Shown here in pieces: positions 1 through 12,671 of a stretch of DNA of 64,000 bases. How positions within the stretch are numbered: position 1 is the stretch's first letter; each line of letters begins with the position of its first letter. A program made the translations under genes and the position numbers. Source of the stretch: an uncultured Bacteroidia bacterium (GTDB taxonomy: Bacteria > Bacteroidota > Bacteroidia > Bacteroidales > UBA932); the NCBI GenBank assembly GCA_902794005.1, contig CADBFO010000004.1, forward strand, positions 105,698 through 169,697, in the 5' to 3' direction. The notes beneath the pieces were generated by a model, which ran no database searches, was not told the DNA's origin, and saw only the letters and a program-made list of their open reading frames with translations.

Positions 1-282
1 AGCGGCGCCTATCGTTCGGCCGGCGGCGGCAGCCGTTCCTCCGGCAGCGTCACCCGTTCTTCCGGCAGCGGCACCTATCGCTCCTCCGACAGCGGTTCCT
101 ACCGTTCTTCCGGCTCTTCTTCCCGCTCCTCTTCCGGCGGCGGTTATTCCGGCGGCGGCAGCGTCCGCTCGTCCGGTGGCGGCTATTCCGGCGGTGGCTA
201 TTCCGGTGGCGGCGGTTCCCGTTCGTCCGGCGGCGGTTATTCCGGTGGCGGTGGATCCCGTTCTTCCGGCGGACGCCGTTAA
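1..282 (+). CDS. C-terminal fragment of a Gly/Ser/Arg/Tyr-rich low-complexity protein
   Basis: The reading frame is open from the first base of the window to a TAA at 280-282, giving the last 93 residues of a larger protein. The segment is almost entirely Gly, Ser, Arg and Tyr in short imperfect units such as SRSSGGGYSGGG, ending SSGGRR. The upstream domain that would name the protein lies outside the window. Such tails are expected to be disordered. The codons for Ser and Gly are varied (tcc, tcg, tct, agc; ggc, ggt, gga), which argues that the frame is selected and not a simple DNA repeat. It ends 21 nt before the chosen start of the next gene. Function unknown. Confidence 0.7.
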   Translation, partial: SGAYRSAGGGSRSSGSVTRSSGSGTYRSSDSGSYRSSGSSSRSSSGGGYSGGGSVRSSGGGYSGGGYSGGGGSRSSGGGYSGGGGSRSSGGRR

Positions 283-303
283 CCTTCAATGCAACTTACT
301 ATT

Positions 304-1983
304 ATGAAAAGGATATTGACCTTCATTTTGGGAACGGCCGTCACCGTGGCGGCCGCTGCCCAGGACTGGCAGGATGCCCGTTTCTTTACTGAAAACAATT
401 ACATCGGTACGGCCCGTACCCTGGGCATGGGCAATGCCGTCACCGCCATCGGCGGAGACCCCGGAAGCGTTTCCATCAATCCGGCCGGCTCATCCGTCGC
501 CTCGTATTCCCAGTTTGTCATCAGTCCCGGTTTCACCCTTTCCACCACCGGTGTCAAGGGCGTCGTGGAGCAGGGGAGTACCGGCGCCGTCGGGCTCGGG
601 GATGCCGTCCGTACCAATTATGGCCGCTTCTCCCTCCCCAGCGTGGGAGCCATCTTTACGATGAACAGCGGGCGCCGCTCGGGTTGGAAGCGCACTTCCT
701 TCGGCTTTGTGCTCAATTCCACCAACAACTACACCGGCCGTTTCAACGCCTCCGGCGTCAATGCCGACAATTCCTACGCCGCTTCCCTCGCTTCGTCGGC
801 CGAAGGCTATTCGGAGACCGTTCTGGGTTCCGAAAGCTGGTGGTACGATGGGGGAGACCTCGCCCGCATGCCCAAATGGGTGGATATGATGGGATACCGT
901 GCCGGCATGTTCAACGGCATTCCCGGGGATCCCGGCCGCTTCCAGGCTGTCACCGAGGTGCGGGATGCCGCCGGCAACTGCTGGCTGGCCGCGCCGCTGT
1001 ACCAGAAATACGGCCAGCAGACCTACGGAAACAAGTATGACGTGGTTTTCAATTTTTCCGCCGATTATGACGACAAGTTCTACATCGGTGCCAACCTGGG
1101 ACTGACATCGCTGTCCTACAGCATGTCGGAATTCTTCTACGAAGCTCCGGATAATCCGGACGATTTCCCCGTCATCGAATACACGGACGGAACGCGCGCC
1201 GCCCTGAGCAGTGTGCAGATGAAGCACAATTATACACTTCGGGGAACCGGGGTGTATGCCAAACTGGGCTTCCTGTGGCGTCCCGTCGCCGGTCTTCGCC
1301 TGGGCGGTGCCGTTCAGACGCCCACCTTGGTGAATTACACGGCCCGCCAGGCCTTCTCCGGCGAGGTCATCATGACCGGGAAGAGCCTGGTTCCTTCCAC
1401 AACGCCGGAAGACTCCTGGTCTTTCCGTATGCAGGAACCCTGGCGCTTCAATATGGGTGTCGCCTACAGCTTCGGCAATGTGGCCGTCATCAGCGCAGAC
1501 TATGAACTGGCCAGTTACAGGAGCATCCATTACCGCTCGGTGGACAGTTCCCTTCCTCAGTACCTGGCTGACGCCAATGCCGATATCCGGGATGCCCTCG
1601 GCATGGCTCATCAGGCACGTGTGGGCGTGGAAATCAAACCGACGGCAGCCTTCTCGCTCCGTGCCGGATACAACCTGATCACATACGGCCAGAAGAACTG
1701 GCTGGAGGCAGACTGGACCGTTACGCCGCTCACCGCTTCGGAGAAGGTCTCCCTTTGGAAACACACCGTGTCCGTGGGCGCCGGCTATTCCTTTGGTTCC
1801 TTCTTCCTGGACGCTGCGGCCCGTTTCCGGATGGCTCCCAAGGAGTATATGATGCCCTACCATTATTATGGATATGACAGTTCCTTTACCAACAAGTACA
1901 TCGATTGGAGCGTTCTTACCCCGGAAGTGGAGATTCGGCCCAATGTGGTGGACATTGTTCTCACGGCGGGATGGCGTTTCTGA
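304..1983 (+). CDS. FadL/OMPP1-like outer-membrane beta-barrel protein
   Basis: 559-residue predicted outer-membrane protein. The start at 304 gives a clean signal peptide (KRILTFILGTAVTVAAAA, then QDW); an ATG 15 nt upstream would only add MQLTI. The mature N-terminus, with ARTLGMGNAVTAIGGDPGS followed by INPAG, is the pattern of the OMPP1/FadL/TodX hydrophobic-substrate channel family. The rest alternates short polar and aromatic stretches typical of beta strands and ends in Trp-Arg-Phe, the usual terminal aromatic of outer-membrane barrels. Family members carry fatty acids or other hydrophobic compounds across the outer membrane; the Bacteroidota branch is mostly uncharacterised, so the substrate is not predicted. 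It appears to be a single gene followed by the dnaK regulatory region. Confidence 0.75.
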   Translation: MKRILTFILGTAVTVAAAAQDWQDARFFTENNYIGTARTLGMGNAVTAIGGDPGSVSINPAGSSVASYSQFVISPGFTLSTTGVKGVVEQGSTGAVGLGDAVRTNYGRFSLPSVGAIFTMNSGRRSGWKRTSFGFVLNSTNNYTGRFNASGVNADNSYAASLASSAEGYSETVLGSESWWYDGGDLARMPKWVDMMGYRAGMFNGIPGDPGRFQAVTEVRDAAGNCWLAAPLYQKYGQQTYGNKYDVVFNFSADYDDKFYIGANLGLTSLSYSMSEFFYEAPDNPDDFPVIEYTDGTRAALSSVQMKHNYTLRGTGVYAKLGFLWRPVAGLRLGGAVQTPTLVNYTARQAFSGEVIMTGKSLVPSTTPEDSWSFRMQEPWRFNMGVAYSFGNVAVISADYELASYRSIHYRSVDSSLPQYLADANADIRDALGMAHQARVGVEIKPTAAFSLRAGYNLITYGQKNWLEADWTVTPLTASEKVSLWKHTVSVGAGYSFGSFFLDAAARFRMAPKEYMMPYHYYGYDSSFTNKYIDWSVLTPEVEIRPNVVDIVLTAGWRF

Positions 1984-1994
1984 TGCCCGTTAAT

Positions 1995-2035
1995 CTGCCA
2001 TTTTGTCAGCATTGAACCGCTGGCACGAAGTTCGA
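1995..2035 (+). promoter_or_regulatory. Near-palindrome and sigma-54-like promoter upstream of dnaK
   Basis: CTGCCATTTTGTCAG at 1995-2009 is a near-perfect inverted repeat (CTGCCA-TTT-TGTCAG, one mismatch between arms). Eleven bases later, TGGCACGAAGTTCGA (2021-2035) resembles a -24/-12 sigma-54 promoter: the -24 part is an exact match, the -12 part is TTCGA where TTGCA is expected. An operator followed by this promoter type would fit a heat-shock gene. The assignment is an inference; the imperfect -12 element keeps confidence low. Confidence 0.35.
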
Positions 2036-2045
2036 TAAAAACTAA

Positions 2046-2071
2046 GGCGTCGTCCTCCGAAGGGCGGCGCC
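2046..2071 (+). other. GC-rich hairpin in the dnaK upstream region
   Basis: GGCGTCGTCC (2046-2055) and GGGCGGCGCC (2062-2071) pair over 10 bp with three G-U pairs and a 6-base loop. No U-tract follows, so this looks like leader structure and not an intrinsic terminator. Confidence 0.45.
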
Positions 2072-2091
2072 AAACTGTTCTTGGCCCATTC

Positions 2092-2121
2092 TGTCATTCT
2101 GAGCGAAGCGAAGAATCTGTT
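2092..2121 (+). repeat. Dispersed 30-bp repeat, copy 1 (FAQND repeat)
   Basis: A 30-bp sequence beginning TGTCATTCTGAGCGAAGCG and ending GAATCTGTT. It is identical over all 30 bases to 41091-41120, and a diverged copy lies at 51360-51388. Read on the minus strand it encodes a peptide containing ILRFAQND. This copy is in the dnaK leader. Confidence 0.85.
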
Positions 2122-2158
2122 GCGGCGAAGAATTGGTTAAAGCGAAGAATTTGTTAAG
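2108..2158 (+). repeat. Three tandem 17-bp units in front of dnaK
   Basis: The end of the 30-bp repeat is expanded into three tandem units starting at 2108, 2125 and 2142. Each begins GCGAAGAAT, followed by CTGTT, TGGTT or TTGTT and three variable bases. The last unit ends about 25 nt before the dnaK start codon. Confidence 0.75.
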
Positions 2159-2182
2159 GAAATATTTAAAAAATTGAATACT

Positions 2183-4090
2183 ATGGGAAAGATTATCGGT
2201 ATCGACCTGGGAACCACTAATTCCTGCGTCGCAGTGATGGAAGGCAATCAGCCTACCGTCATCATCAACAACGAGGGGCAGCGCACCACCCCTTCCGTGG
2301 TGGCTTTCACCGACGGCGGAGAACGCAAAATCGGCTCTCCGGCCAAGCGTCAGGCCATCACCAATCCTAACAACACCGTGTTCTCCATCAAGCGTTTCAT
2401 GGGTGAGACGTACGACCAGGTGAACACCGAGGTGAACCGCGTCCCCTACAAGGTGGTCCGTGGCGAGAACAACACCCCCCGCGTGGACATCAACGGCAAG
2501 CTCTACACGCCGCAGGAGATATCGGCCATGATTCTTCAGAAGATGAAGAAGACGGCGGAAGAATATCTGCGCCAGGAGGTTACGGAAGCCGTCATCACTG
2601 TCCCGGCCTATTTCTCCGACTCGCAGCGTCAGGCCACCAAGGAGGCCGGCCGCATCGCCGGTCTGGACGTGAAGCGTATCATCAACGAGCCCACCGCTGC
2701 CGCACTGGCATACGGACTGGACAAGAAGGACAAGGATATGAAAGTGGCCGTATATGACCTCGGCGGCGGTACCTTCGATATCTCCATCCTCCAGCTGGGC
2801 GACGGCGTGTTCGAGGTTCTGTCCACCAACGGCGACACCCACCTGGGCGGTGACGACTTCGACCAGGTCATCATCGACTGGCTGGCCGCTGAATTCGCTT
2901 CCGAGAACGGCGGCATCGACCTCAAAAAAGACCCCATGGCTCTCCAGCGTCTGAAGGAAGCGGCGGAAAAGGCCAAGATCGAGCTCTCCAGCCAGACTTC
3001 CACGGAAATCAACCTTCCGTATATCATGCCGGTGGACGGCGTGCCCAAGCACCTTGCCAAGACGCTCACCCGCGCCAAGTTCGAGCAGCTTTCCGACGCC
3101 CTGTTCCAGCGCAGCATCGCCCCTTGCCGTCAGGCTCTCTCCGATGCGCACCTGAACCCTTCCGACATTGACGAGGTCCTCCTCGTAGGCGGCAGCACCC
3201 GTATTCCTTACGTGCAGGAGCTGGTGAAGAACTTCTTCGGCAAGGAGCCCAACAAGAGCGTGAACCCCGACGAGGTGGTGGCCATCGGCGCCTCCATCCA
3301 GGGCGGTGTGCTAGCCGGTGATGTGAAGGACGTGCTTCTTCTGGATGTCACCCCGCTCAGCCTCGGTATCGAGACCCTCGGCGGCGTCATGACCAAGCTT
3401 ATCGAGTCCAACACCACCATTCCGGCCAAGAAGAGCCAGATTTTCTCCACCGCGGCCGACAACCAGCCCGGCGTGGAAATCCGCGTCCTGCAGGGCGAGC
3501 GCCCCATGGCCAAGGACAACAAGCAGATTGGCATCTTCCACCTGGACGGCATCGCTCCGGCTCCCCGCGGCGTGCCTCAGATTGAAGTGACCTTCGATAT
3601 CGATGCCAACGGTATCCTGAATGTGTCCGCCGTGGACAAGGCTACCGGCAAGGAGCAGCACATCCGCATCGAGGCTTCTTCCGGCCTCTCCGACGCCGAA
3701 ATCCAGCGTATGCGGGACGAGGCCAAGGCCAACGAGGCGGCCGACAAGGCCGAGAAGGAGCGCATCGACAAAATCAACGGTGCCGACGCCCTCACCTTCC
3801 AGGCCGAGAAATTCCTCAAGGAAAACGGCGACAAGGTCCCCGCTGACGTCAAGAGCGAAGTGGAGCAGAACTGCAACCTCCTCAAGGAGGCCGTCAAAGC
3901 CCAGAACCTGGCCGATATCGACCGCTATTCCGAGGCCCTGAACAAAGCCTTCGAGAAGATGTACCAGGCCGGCCAGCAGGCAGGTGGTCCGCAGGGCGGC
4001 CCTCAGGGCCCGTTCCAGGGTGGTCCCCAGGGTCCTTTCAACGGCGGCCCTCAGCCCGGTCCGCAGGACCAGGGTCCCGATGAGCAGTAA
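2183..4090 (+). CDS. dnaK: Hsp70 chaperone DnaK
   Basis: 635 residues, a normal DnaK length. It begins [20 protein letters not shown], the ATP phosphate-1 loop of Hsp70. [14 protein letters not shown] and [14 protein letters not shown] are the phosphate-2 and adenosine motifs, and [14 protein letters not shown] is the linker-substrate-domain junction. The C-terminus is a Gly/Pro/Gln-rich tail built from GGPQGPFQ-type units and ending DEQ, longer than the usual EEVD-like end. The start ATG at 2183 is chosen because the conserved N-terminus begins there; an in-frame TTG at 2174 is unnecessary. DnaK folds proteins in the cytosol with DnaJ and GrpE, neither of which is in this window. The leader carries a possible stress promoter and a dispersed repeat. 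Confidence 0.98.
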   Translation: MGKIIGIDLGTTNSCVAVMEGNQPTVIINNEGQRTTPSVVAFTDGGERKIGSPAKRQAITNPNNTVFSIKRFMGETYDQVNTEVNRVPYKVVRGENNTPRVDINGKLYTPQEISAMILQKMKKTAEEYLRQEVTEAVITVPAYFSDSQRQATKEAGRIAGLDVKRIINEPTAAALAYGLDKKDKDMKVAVYDLGGGTFDISILQLGDGVFEVLSTNGDTHLGGDDFDQVIIDWLAAEFASENGGIDLKKDPMALQRLKEAAEKAKIELSSQTSTEINLPYIMPVDGVPKHLAKTLTRAKFEQLSDALFQRSIAPCRQALSDAHLNPSDIDEVLLVGGSTRIPYVQELVKNFFGKEPNKSVNPDEVVAIGASIQGGVLAGDVKDVLLLDVTPLSLGIETLGGVMTKLIESNTTIPAKKSQIFSTAADNQPGVEIRVLQGERPMAKDNKQIGIFHLDGIAPAPRGVPQIEVTFDIDANGILNVSAVDKATGKEQHIRIEASSGLSDAEIQRMRDEAKANEAADKAEKERIDKINGADALTFQAEKFLKENGDKVPADVKSEVEQNCNLLKEAVKAQNLADIDRYSEALNKAFEKMYQAGQQAGGPQGGPQGPFQGGPQGPFNGGPQPGPQDQGPDEQ

Positions 4091-4108
4091 CAATAATACC
4101 GTAAGAAT

Positions 4109-7644
<3,536 letters not shown>

Positions 7645-7747
7645 CGCTCCGTACCTCCGCAAAGAAACTGGCTCGAACACCTTGCCGCGATTTCAAAAAA
7701 CCAGGTCCGTTTTTTGCAGTCAACTTTTTTTATCCTGCAAAAATGAT

Positions 7748-7755
7748 TACCTTTG
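7748..7755 (+). promoter_or_regulatory. -7 promoter element for fbaA
   Basis: TACCTTTG is an exact match to the Bacteroidota -7 consensus TAnnTTTG, 35 nt before the aldolase start codon. No TTG stands 20 nt upstream, only a T-tract, so the -33 element is weak. Confidence 0.55.
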
Positions 7756-7790
7756 TGAATCGAAAACAATTGATTAATTTAGATATAACT

Positions 7791-8792
7791 ATGGTTTCCT
7801 TTAAAGAATTAGGTCTTGTAAACACCCGCGAGATGTTCAAGAAGGCCGTTGCCGGCGGTTACGCCATCCCCGCATTCAATTTCAACAACATGGAGCAGCT
7901 TCAGGCCATCATCCAGGCCAGCGCAGAGACCAAGAGCCCTGTGATTCTCCAGGTTTCCAAGGGCGCCCGTAACTACGCCAACCAGACCCTTCTCCGCTAC
8001 ATGGCGGAAGGTGCTGTGGAATATGCCAAGGAACTGGGCTGGGAGCATCCCCAGATTGTCCTTCACCTGGACCACGGCGACAGCTTCGAGCTGTGCAAGA
8101 ACTGCGTTGACATGGGCTTCAGCTCCGTGATGATCGACGCCTCTTCCCTCCCTTACGAGGAGAACATCGCCCTCACCAAGAAGGTGGTGGACTATGCCCA
8201 CCAGTACGATGTTACCGTAGAGGCCGAGCTGGGTGTCCTGGCAGGCGTGGAGGATGAGGTTCAGGCCGAAGAATCCCACTACACCAAACCCGAGGAAGTG
8301 ATTGACTTCGCCACCCGTACCGGTTGCGACAGCCTGGCCATCTCCATCGGCACCAGCCACGGTGCGTACAAGTTCACCCCCGACCAGTGCACCCGCGACC
8401 CCAAGACCGGCCGTCTGGTTCCCCCGCCGCTGGCCTTCGACGTCCTGCACGAGATCGAGAAGAAGCTTCCCGGCTTCCCCATCGTCCTGCACGGCTCCAG
8501 CTCCGTTCCGCAGGAGTACGTTGACATCATCAACGCCAACGGCGGCAAACTGCCCGACGCGGTAGGCATCCCCGAGGAGCAGCTCCGCGAGGCCTCCAAG
8601 AGCGCTGTCTGCAAGATCAACATCGACTCCGACAGCCGTCTTGCCATGACCGCCGCCGTGCGCAAGATCTTCAACGAAAAGCCCGGCGAGTTCGACCCGC
8701 GCAAGTACCTGGGTCCCGCCCGCGACGAGATGAAGAAACTCTACATTCACAAAATCGTGAACGTGCTGGGCTCCAACGGCAAGGCCGAGTAA
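7791..8792 (+). CDS. fbaA: Class II fructose-bisphosphate aldolase
   Basis: 333 residues. Zinc-dependent aldolase that splits fructose 1,6-bisphosphate into dihydroxyacetone phosphate and glyceraldehyde 3-phosphate in glycolysis and runs backward in gluconeogenesis. YAIPAFNFNNMEQLQAI is the class II N-terminal signature. HLDHGDSFELCKNC carries the first zinc histidine and catalytic Asp, and SIGTSHGAYKF and VLHGSSSVP carry the other zinc histidines and phosphate-binding residues. The start at 7791 is preferred to an ATG 48 nt upstream because that extension would include the promoter box. It stands alone between copA-like and a convergent protease gene, with a strong terminator behind it. Confidence 0.95.
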   Translation: MVSFKELGLVNTREMFKKAVAGGYAIPAFNFNNMEQLQAIIQASAETKSPVILQVSKGARNYANQTLLRYMAEGAVEYAKELGWEHPQIVLHLDHGDSFELCKNCVDMGFSSVMIDASSLPYEENIALTKKVVDYAHQYDVTVEAELGVLAGVEDEVQAEESHYTKPEEVIDFATRTGCDSLAISIGTSHGAYKFTPDQCTRDPKTGRLVPPPLAFDVLHEIEKKLPGFPIVLHGSSSVPQEYVDIINANGGKLPDAVGIPEEQLREASKSAVCKINIDSDSRLAMTAAVRKIFNEKPGEFDPRKYLGPARDEMKKLYIHKIVNVLGSNGKAE

Positions 8793-8805
8793 GTCCTGCA
8801 AAACA

Positions 8806-8851
8806 AATGCAAAAAAAAATCCGGCTCGGTGAGAGTCGGATTTTTTTGCAT
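8806..8851 (+). terminator. Bidirectional terminator between fbaA and the tricorn-like protease gene
   Basis: A long hairpin: an A-tract, then ATCCGGCTC, loop GGTGA, GAGTCGGAT, then a T-tract. The arms pair throughout with one G-U pair, and the flanking ATGCAAAAAA and TTTTTTGCAT also pair. The tracts on both sides make it work for the two converging genes. Confidence 0.9.
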
Positions 8852-11800
8852 CTACCAGTTTTCCGGCAGTCCCAGGTCCTTGAAGGTGCGGGGTGCGGGA
8901 ACGCCGGGCAGCGGCTTGCGGTCCTTGAGCTGTTCCAGGGCCACCTGTACGGCCTTTTCCAGCTGCTCGTCGGTGCCTGCGAACTCCTTGATGGGGTCGT
9001 TGTCCAGCAGGATGTCGGGATCCACGCCGTAGTTCTCCACCATCCACTGCCCGGTGGCGGCGTCGTAGTTGGTGAAGAAGGGAACGCGGACATCGGTGCC
9101 GTCCACATAGGGCAGGGGACCGCTGATGCCCACGATGCCGCCCCAGGTGCGCGTGCCGATGACCGTGCCCAGCTTGTTGGCCTTGAAGCTCCACGGGAAG
9201 AGGTCGCCGTCAGAGGCGGAATACTTGTTGATGAGCAGCACCTTGGGACCGGTGTGCGTCCCTTCCGGAACGGTTCCCGTGAGGTTGGAGCCCCGGCGCA
9301 TGGTCATGCGGTAAACCTGGCGCTGCAGGCGCTCGATAATCATCGGGGAAATGTTGCCGCCGCCGTTGGCGCGGTCGTCGATGATGAGGGCTTCCTTGTC
9401 CAGCTGCGGATAGTAGTAGCGGGCCCATTCGTTGAGGCCTTCCGGCCCCATGTCGGGGATGTAGATGTAGCCCACGCGGCCGCCGGAGAGCTTCTCCACG
9501 GTGCGCAGGTTCTTCATCACCCAGGCATAGTGCTGCAGCGGGCCTTCGTCGGCAATGGGCTTCACAACCACCTTCCTGCCGCCTACGGTGAGTTCCGTGA
9601 GCACGTCGGCCTTGCCCACCAGGAGTTTGTACAGATTGTCCACGTCCTTCAGGGAAACCCCGTCGATGGCGGTCACCACGTCACCTTCCTTCACGCCCAG
9701 GCCGGGCTCGGTGAGCGGGGAGCGCAGTTCGGGCCGGTAAGTGGCCCCCTCCATGATTTTGTCGATGCGGAAACCCTCCTTCACCTTGGAGAAAGTGGCC
9801 CCCAGAAGCCCCATCGGGATACGCTCGGGCTTGGGATACTCGCCCGGAGTCACGTAGCAGTGGCCGCTGGCGGTCTCGCCAATCATTTCGCCGATGATGT
9901 AATTCACGTCCAGCCGGGTGCGGGCATACGGAAGAAGCACCTCATATTTGGCTTTTACGGCCTTCCAGTCCCTTCCGTGCATGTTCTCCAGATAGTAGCC
10001 GTCGCGGAAGGCGCGCCATACCTCGTCGTACAGCTGGGCCCATTCCTGGGCGTAGTCCACCGTGGCGGCCATGTCTGCAAGGCTGATTTTGTCTTTCAGG
10101 GCCATCTTGGGGCCGATACCGACGGCATACAGGTCTTTTCCTTTCATCACGAGGGCTTTCTTGGCCCCGGGCGTGACGCTGAGGCTTCCGTCGGTGCAGG
10201 ACTCGTCCTCTCCGGTGGCGAAGGTGAACACGCGGGTGCCGCCCCGGCTGCCGTACCAGAGGCTCTTGCCGTCAGAGTGGAAGCGGCGGCCCTTGACGGG
10301 CAGTTTCACGATGCGCTGGCCGATCCCCTCGGGATCCACCCGCATGGCGGCCGCCTTTTCCTCTGTCTTCTCCTCTTTCTTCCCGGCCTTGTCCATCTGC
10401 ACGGACGGGTCGGTGGCGATGAGCGGCGAGGGCGTGTCTGCACCCAGCATGGCCATGTAGGTGCCGCTCATGTCGGCGTAGGAATAGTTCCATTCAATGC
10501 GGCTGTACTGCGGGTTCAGGTCCCGGTCGCTGGTGAAGATGAGGTATTTCCCGTCGGTGGAGAAGGTGGGGCTGCCGCTGTTGTACCAGCGGTCGGTTAC
10601 GGGATATTCCTTGCCGCTGGCGAGGTTCCTCAGATAGACGATGCTCATCTGGTTGGCCTCCGGGCGGGTGTAGGTGATCCACTGGCTGTCGGGAGAAATG
10701 TCCACCCCGTAGAACTCGCCGGCAGGATTCTCCATCACGGTGCGTTTGGCTCCGCTCAGGGGATCCACCTCCACGAAGCGGTTCTTGCGGTCGGTATAAT
10801 AGAGGTGTTTGCTGTCCGGGGCCCACTGGATGCCGCGGATATAGGTGTCGGCACCCTTTGTGAGCTGTTTGGAAGCGCCGCCGGCCACGTCATAGAGGTA
10901 AACTTCCGTTTCTCCGCTGGCATCCCCGATCCAGGCAATCCACTTGCCGTCCGGGCTCCAGGCCGCCCCCCGGTCGTTGGAGTTGGAGGAACGGGTGAGA
11001 TTGCGGGTGACGCCCTTGCCCACCGGCACGTCAAAGACCTCGCCGCGGGCGGTGACCGCTACGCGGGAACCGTCCGGAGAAAGGCTGGCGGCGCGCACGT
11101 AGCCGGAGAGGTTTTTCCGCTCGGTGCGGCCATAGACGGCATCGGCCCCGAGGGTGACGGGAATTTTCTTGCACTCGCCGGTGGCGGGAAGGTATTTATA
11201 CAGCCAGCCGCCGTTTTCGAACACGATGACCTTGCCGTCGGAGGAGGGGAATTTCACGTCGTACTCGGTGAAATGCGTGACCTTTCGCGTAGCGCCCGTG
11301 CGGGTGTTGTAGGCGAACAGGTTCATGACCATGTCGCGGTCGCTGGCGAAATAGATTTCCTCGCCCACCCACATGGGGAAGATGTCCTGTGCGTCGTTGG
11401 AGGTGATGTTGCTCACCTTGCCGGTCTTGGGGTCGTAAATCCATACGTCGTCGGCCATGCCGCCGCGGTAGTACTTCCAGGTGCGGAATTCACGCATCAC
11501 GCGGTTGTAGGCCAGTTTTTTGCCGTCCGGAGACCAGGAGCAGAAGCCGCCCTCGGGAAGGGGAATCTGCGAGGGCATGCCGCCGTCCGGCCCCACCGTC
11601 CAGAGCTGGCCGGTGAAGCTGTCGCCCGTACGGTTGCGGAAGACGATGCTTTTTCCGTCGGGACTCCAGGCCATCACCATGTTGTTGGGCCCCATGCGGT
11701 CTCCGAGGTCGTCCCGGGGATTGGTGGAGGTGTAGGTGAGCCGGACCGGTTCGCCCCCCTTCGCCGGGATGCGGTACACTTCGCGGTTGCCGTCATACTC

Positions 11801-12040
11801 GCCGGTGAAGGCGAGGGTTTTCCCGTCGGGGGAGTAGCGGGCGAACATCTCATAGCCGATATGGCTGGTGAGCCGGCTGGCCTGTCCGCCTTCGATGGGA
11901 ACGGTCCAGAGGTCTCCGGCATAAGAAAACACCACGTCCGTTCCGTTGGTGGCAGGGAAGCGGAGCAAGCGGGCTTCCTCCTGGGCCGATGCCGCCACAC
12001 AGGCTGCCGTCAGCGCGAAAAGAGTCAGAATACGTCTCAT
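8852..12040 (-). CDS. Tricorn-like S41 serine protease, secreted
   Basis: 1062 residues. Signal peptide RRILTLFALTAACVAASA, then Q. Residues about 25-600 carry many beta-propeller repeats of the PD40 type (for example RYSPDGKTLAFTGEY, AWSPDGKSIVFRN). A PDZ domain follows near 770-850 (LGVKEGDVVTAIDGVSLKDV) and a C-terminal S41 peptidase core. By analogy with archaeal tricorn, the nucleophile is the Ser at about 943 (NKYSASDGDLFPW), the Glu is at about 1002 (MVENYGVDPDI) and the His lies in ASGHCYVTPGEYP. Tricorn homologues cut short peptides; this one would act in the periplasm. An acidic/basic insert (KKEEKTEEKAAA) joins the propellers to the protease. gmk is 4 nt upstream on the same strand. 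Confidence 0.9.
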   Translation of the reverse strand: MRRILTLFALTAACVAASAQEEARLLRFPATNGTDVVFSYAGDLWTVPIEGGQASRLTSHIGYEMFARYSPDGKTLAFTGEYDGNREVYRIPAKGGEPVRLTYTSTNPRDDLGDRMGPNNMVMAWSPDGKSIVFRNRTGDSFTGQLWTVGPDGGMPSQIPLPEGGFCSWSPDGKKLAYNRVMREFRTWKYYRGGMADDVWIYDPKTGKVSNITSNDAQDIFPMWVGEEIYFASDRDMVMNLFAYNTRTGATRKVTHFTEYDVKFPSSDGKVIVFENGGWLYKYLPATGECKKIPVTLGADAVYGRTERKNLSGYVRAASLSPDGSRVAVTARGEVFDVPVGKGVTRNLTRSSNSNDRGAAWSPDGKWIAWIGDASGETEVYLYDVAGGASKQLTKGADTYIRGIQWAPDSKHLYYTDRKNRFVEVDPLSGAKRTVMENPAGEFYGVDISPDSQWITYTRPEANQMSIVYLRNLASGKEYPVTDRWYNSGSPTFSTDGKYLIFTSDRDLNPQYSRIEWNYSYADMSGTYMAMLGADTPSPLIATDPSVQMDKAGKKEEKTEEKAAAMRVDPEGIGQRIVKLPVKGRRFHSDGKSLWYGSRGGTRVFTFATGEDESCTDGSLSVTPGAKKALVMKGKDLYAVGIGPKMALKDKISLADMAATVDYAQEWAQLYDEVWRAFRDGYYLENMHGRDWKAVKAKYEVLLPYARTRLDVNYIIGEMIGETASGHCYVTPGEYPKPERIPMGLLGATFSKVKEGFRIDKIMEGATYRPELRSPLTEPGLGVKEGDVVTAIDGVSLKDVDNLYKLLVGKADVLTELTVGGRKVVVKPIADEGPLQHYAWVMKNLRTVEKLSGGRVGYIYIPDMGPEGLNEWARYYYPQLDKEALIIDDRANGGGNISPMIIERLQRQVYRMTMRRGSNLTGTVPEGTHTGPKVLLINKYSASDGDLFPWSFKANKLGTVIGTRTWGGIVGISGPLPYVDGTDVRVPFFTNYDAATGQWMVENYGVDPDILLDNDPIKEFAGTDEQLEKAVQVALEQLKDRKPLPGVPAPRTFKDLGLPENW

Positions 12041-12044
12041 ATTT

Positions 12045-12611
12045 CTAAAGGTTAAGGAATTTATCTACAAGGGCTTCCGCCTCCCGGAAGGCGGTGGTGA
12101 GGTCGTCGTTGATCAGAATGGTGTCGAACTGGGGCGCATAGGTCATCTCCTCGGCCGCCTTGGCCACGCGCTGCTCGATGGCCTCGGGCGTGTCGGTGGC
12201 GCGGGCCACCAGCCGCCGGCGCAGTTCCTCGACGGAAGGAGCCTGGATAAAGACGGAAAGCGCAGCCTCCCCGAAATACTTTTTGAGGGAAACGCCGCCC
12301 TTCACGTCCACATCGAAGACAATGACATGCCCTTTGGCCCAGATGCGGTTCACTTCGCTCTTGAGGGTCCCGTAAAAACGGTCGGCATACACCTCTTCAT
12401 ATTCCACGAACTTGTCGTCGGCCACCAGGCCTCGGAAGACATCGGCACTGTAAAACAGATACTCCACCCCGTCCTTTTCTTCCCCGCGCGGGGGACGGGA
12501 GGTGGCCGATACGGAGAACTCCATCTCCGGGTGAAGGCCCAGCAAATGATTTACAATGGTGCTTTTCCCCGATCCGGACGGGGCCGAGAATATCAGAACT
12601 TTTCCAGACAT
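12045..12611 (-). CDS. gmk: Guanylate kinase
   Basis: 188 residues. Phosphorylates GMP to GDP using ATP. SGKVLIFSAPSGSGKSTIVNH holds the P-loop, and SVSATSRPPRGEEKDGVEY is the GMP-binding stretch. The start at 12611 places the P-loop at the usual distance; an in-frame ATG 36 nt upstream lies downstream of the promoter box and adds residues with no counterpart in the family. It is divergent from nadD, and the two share a compact 60-bp promoter region. The protease gene follows after a 4-nt gap. Confidence 0.96.
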   Translation of the reverse strand: MSGKVLIFSAPSGSGKSTIVNHLLGLHPEMEFSVSATSRPPRGEEKDGVEYLFYSADVFRGLVADDKFVEYEEVYADRFYGTLKSEVNRIWAKGHVIVFDVDVKGGVSLKKYFGEAALSVFIQAPSVEELRRRLVARATDTPEAIEQRVAKAAEEMTYAPQFDTILINDDLTTAFREAEALVDKFLNL

Positions 12612-12636
12612 AGGCGCATGTGTTATGTACATCAAA

Positions 12637-12644
12637 CAAATATA
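12637..12644 (-). promoter_or_regulatory. -7 promoter element for gmk
   Basis: On the minus strand this reads TATATTTG, an exact TAnnTTTG. A GTTGAC lies about 22 nt further upstream as a possible -33 element. It points away from the identical box that serves nadD. Confidence 0.65.
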
Positions 12645-12657
12645 CAAAAAATAATCG

Positions 12658-12665
12658 TATATTTG
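12658..12665 (+). promoter_or_regulatory. -7 promoter element for nadD
   Basis: TATATTTG, an exact TAnnTTTG, ends only 6 nt before the nadD start codon. A start site about 7 nt downstream of the box would fall at or beside the ATG, which predicts a leaderless or almost leaderless message. Confidence 0.6.
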
Positions 12666-12671
12666 TCAACC

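Noticed and set aside
8807-12055. A very long open frame antisense to the tricorn-like gene
   Set aside because: It has no domain, no signal peptide that makes sense, and mirrors the codon bias of the sense gene. GC-rich genes leave such frames. The same applies to long antisense frames over the glycan-binding protein (20973-25760), susC (28752-31817) and the amidase-like gene (37482-40517).
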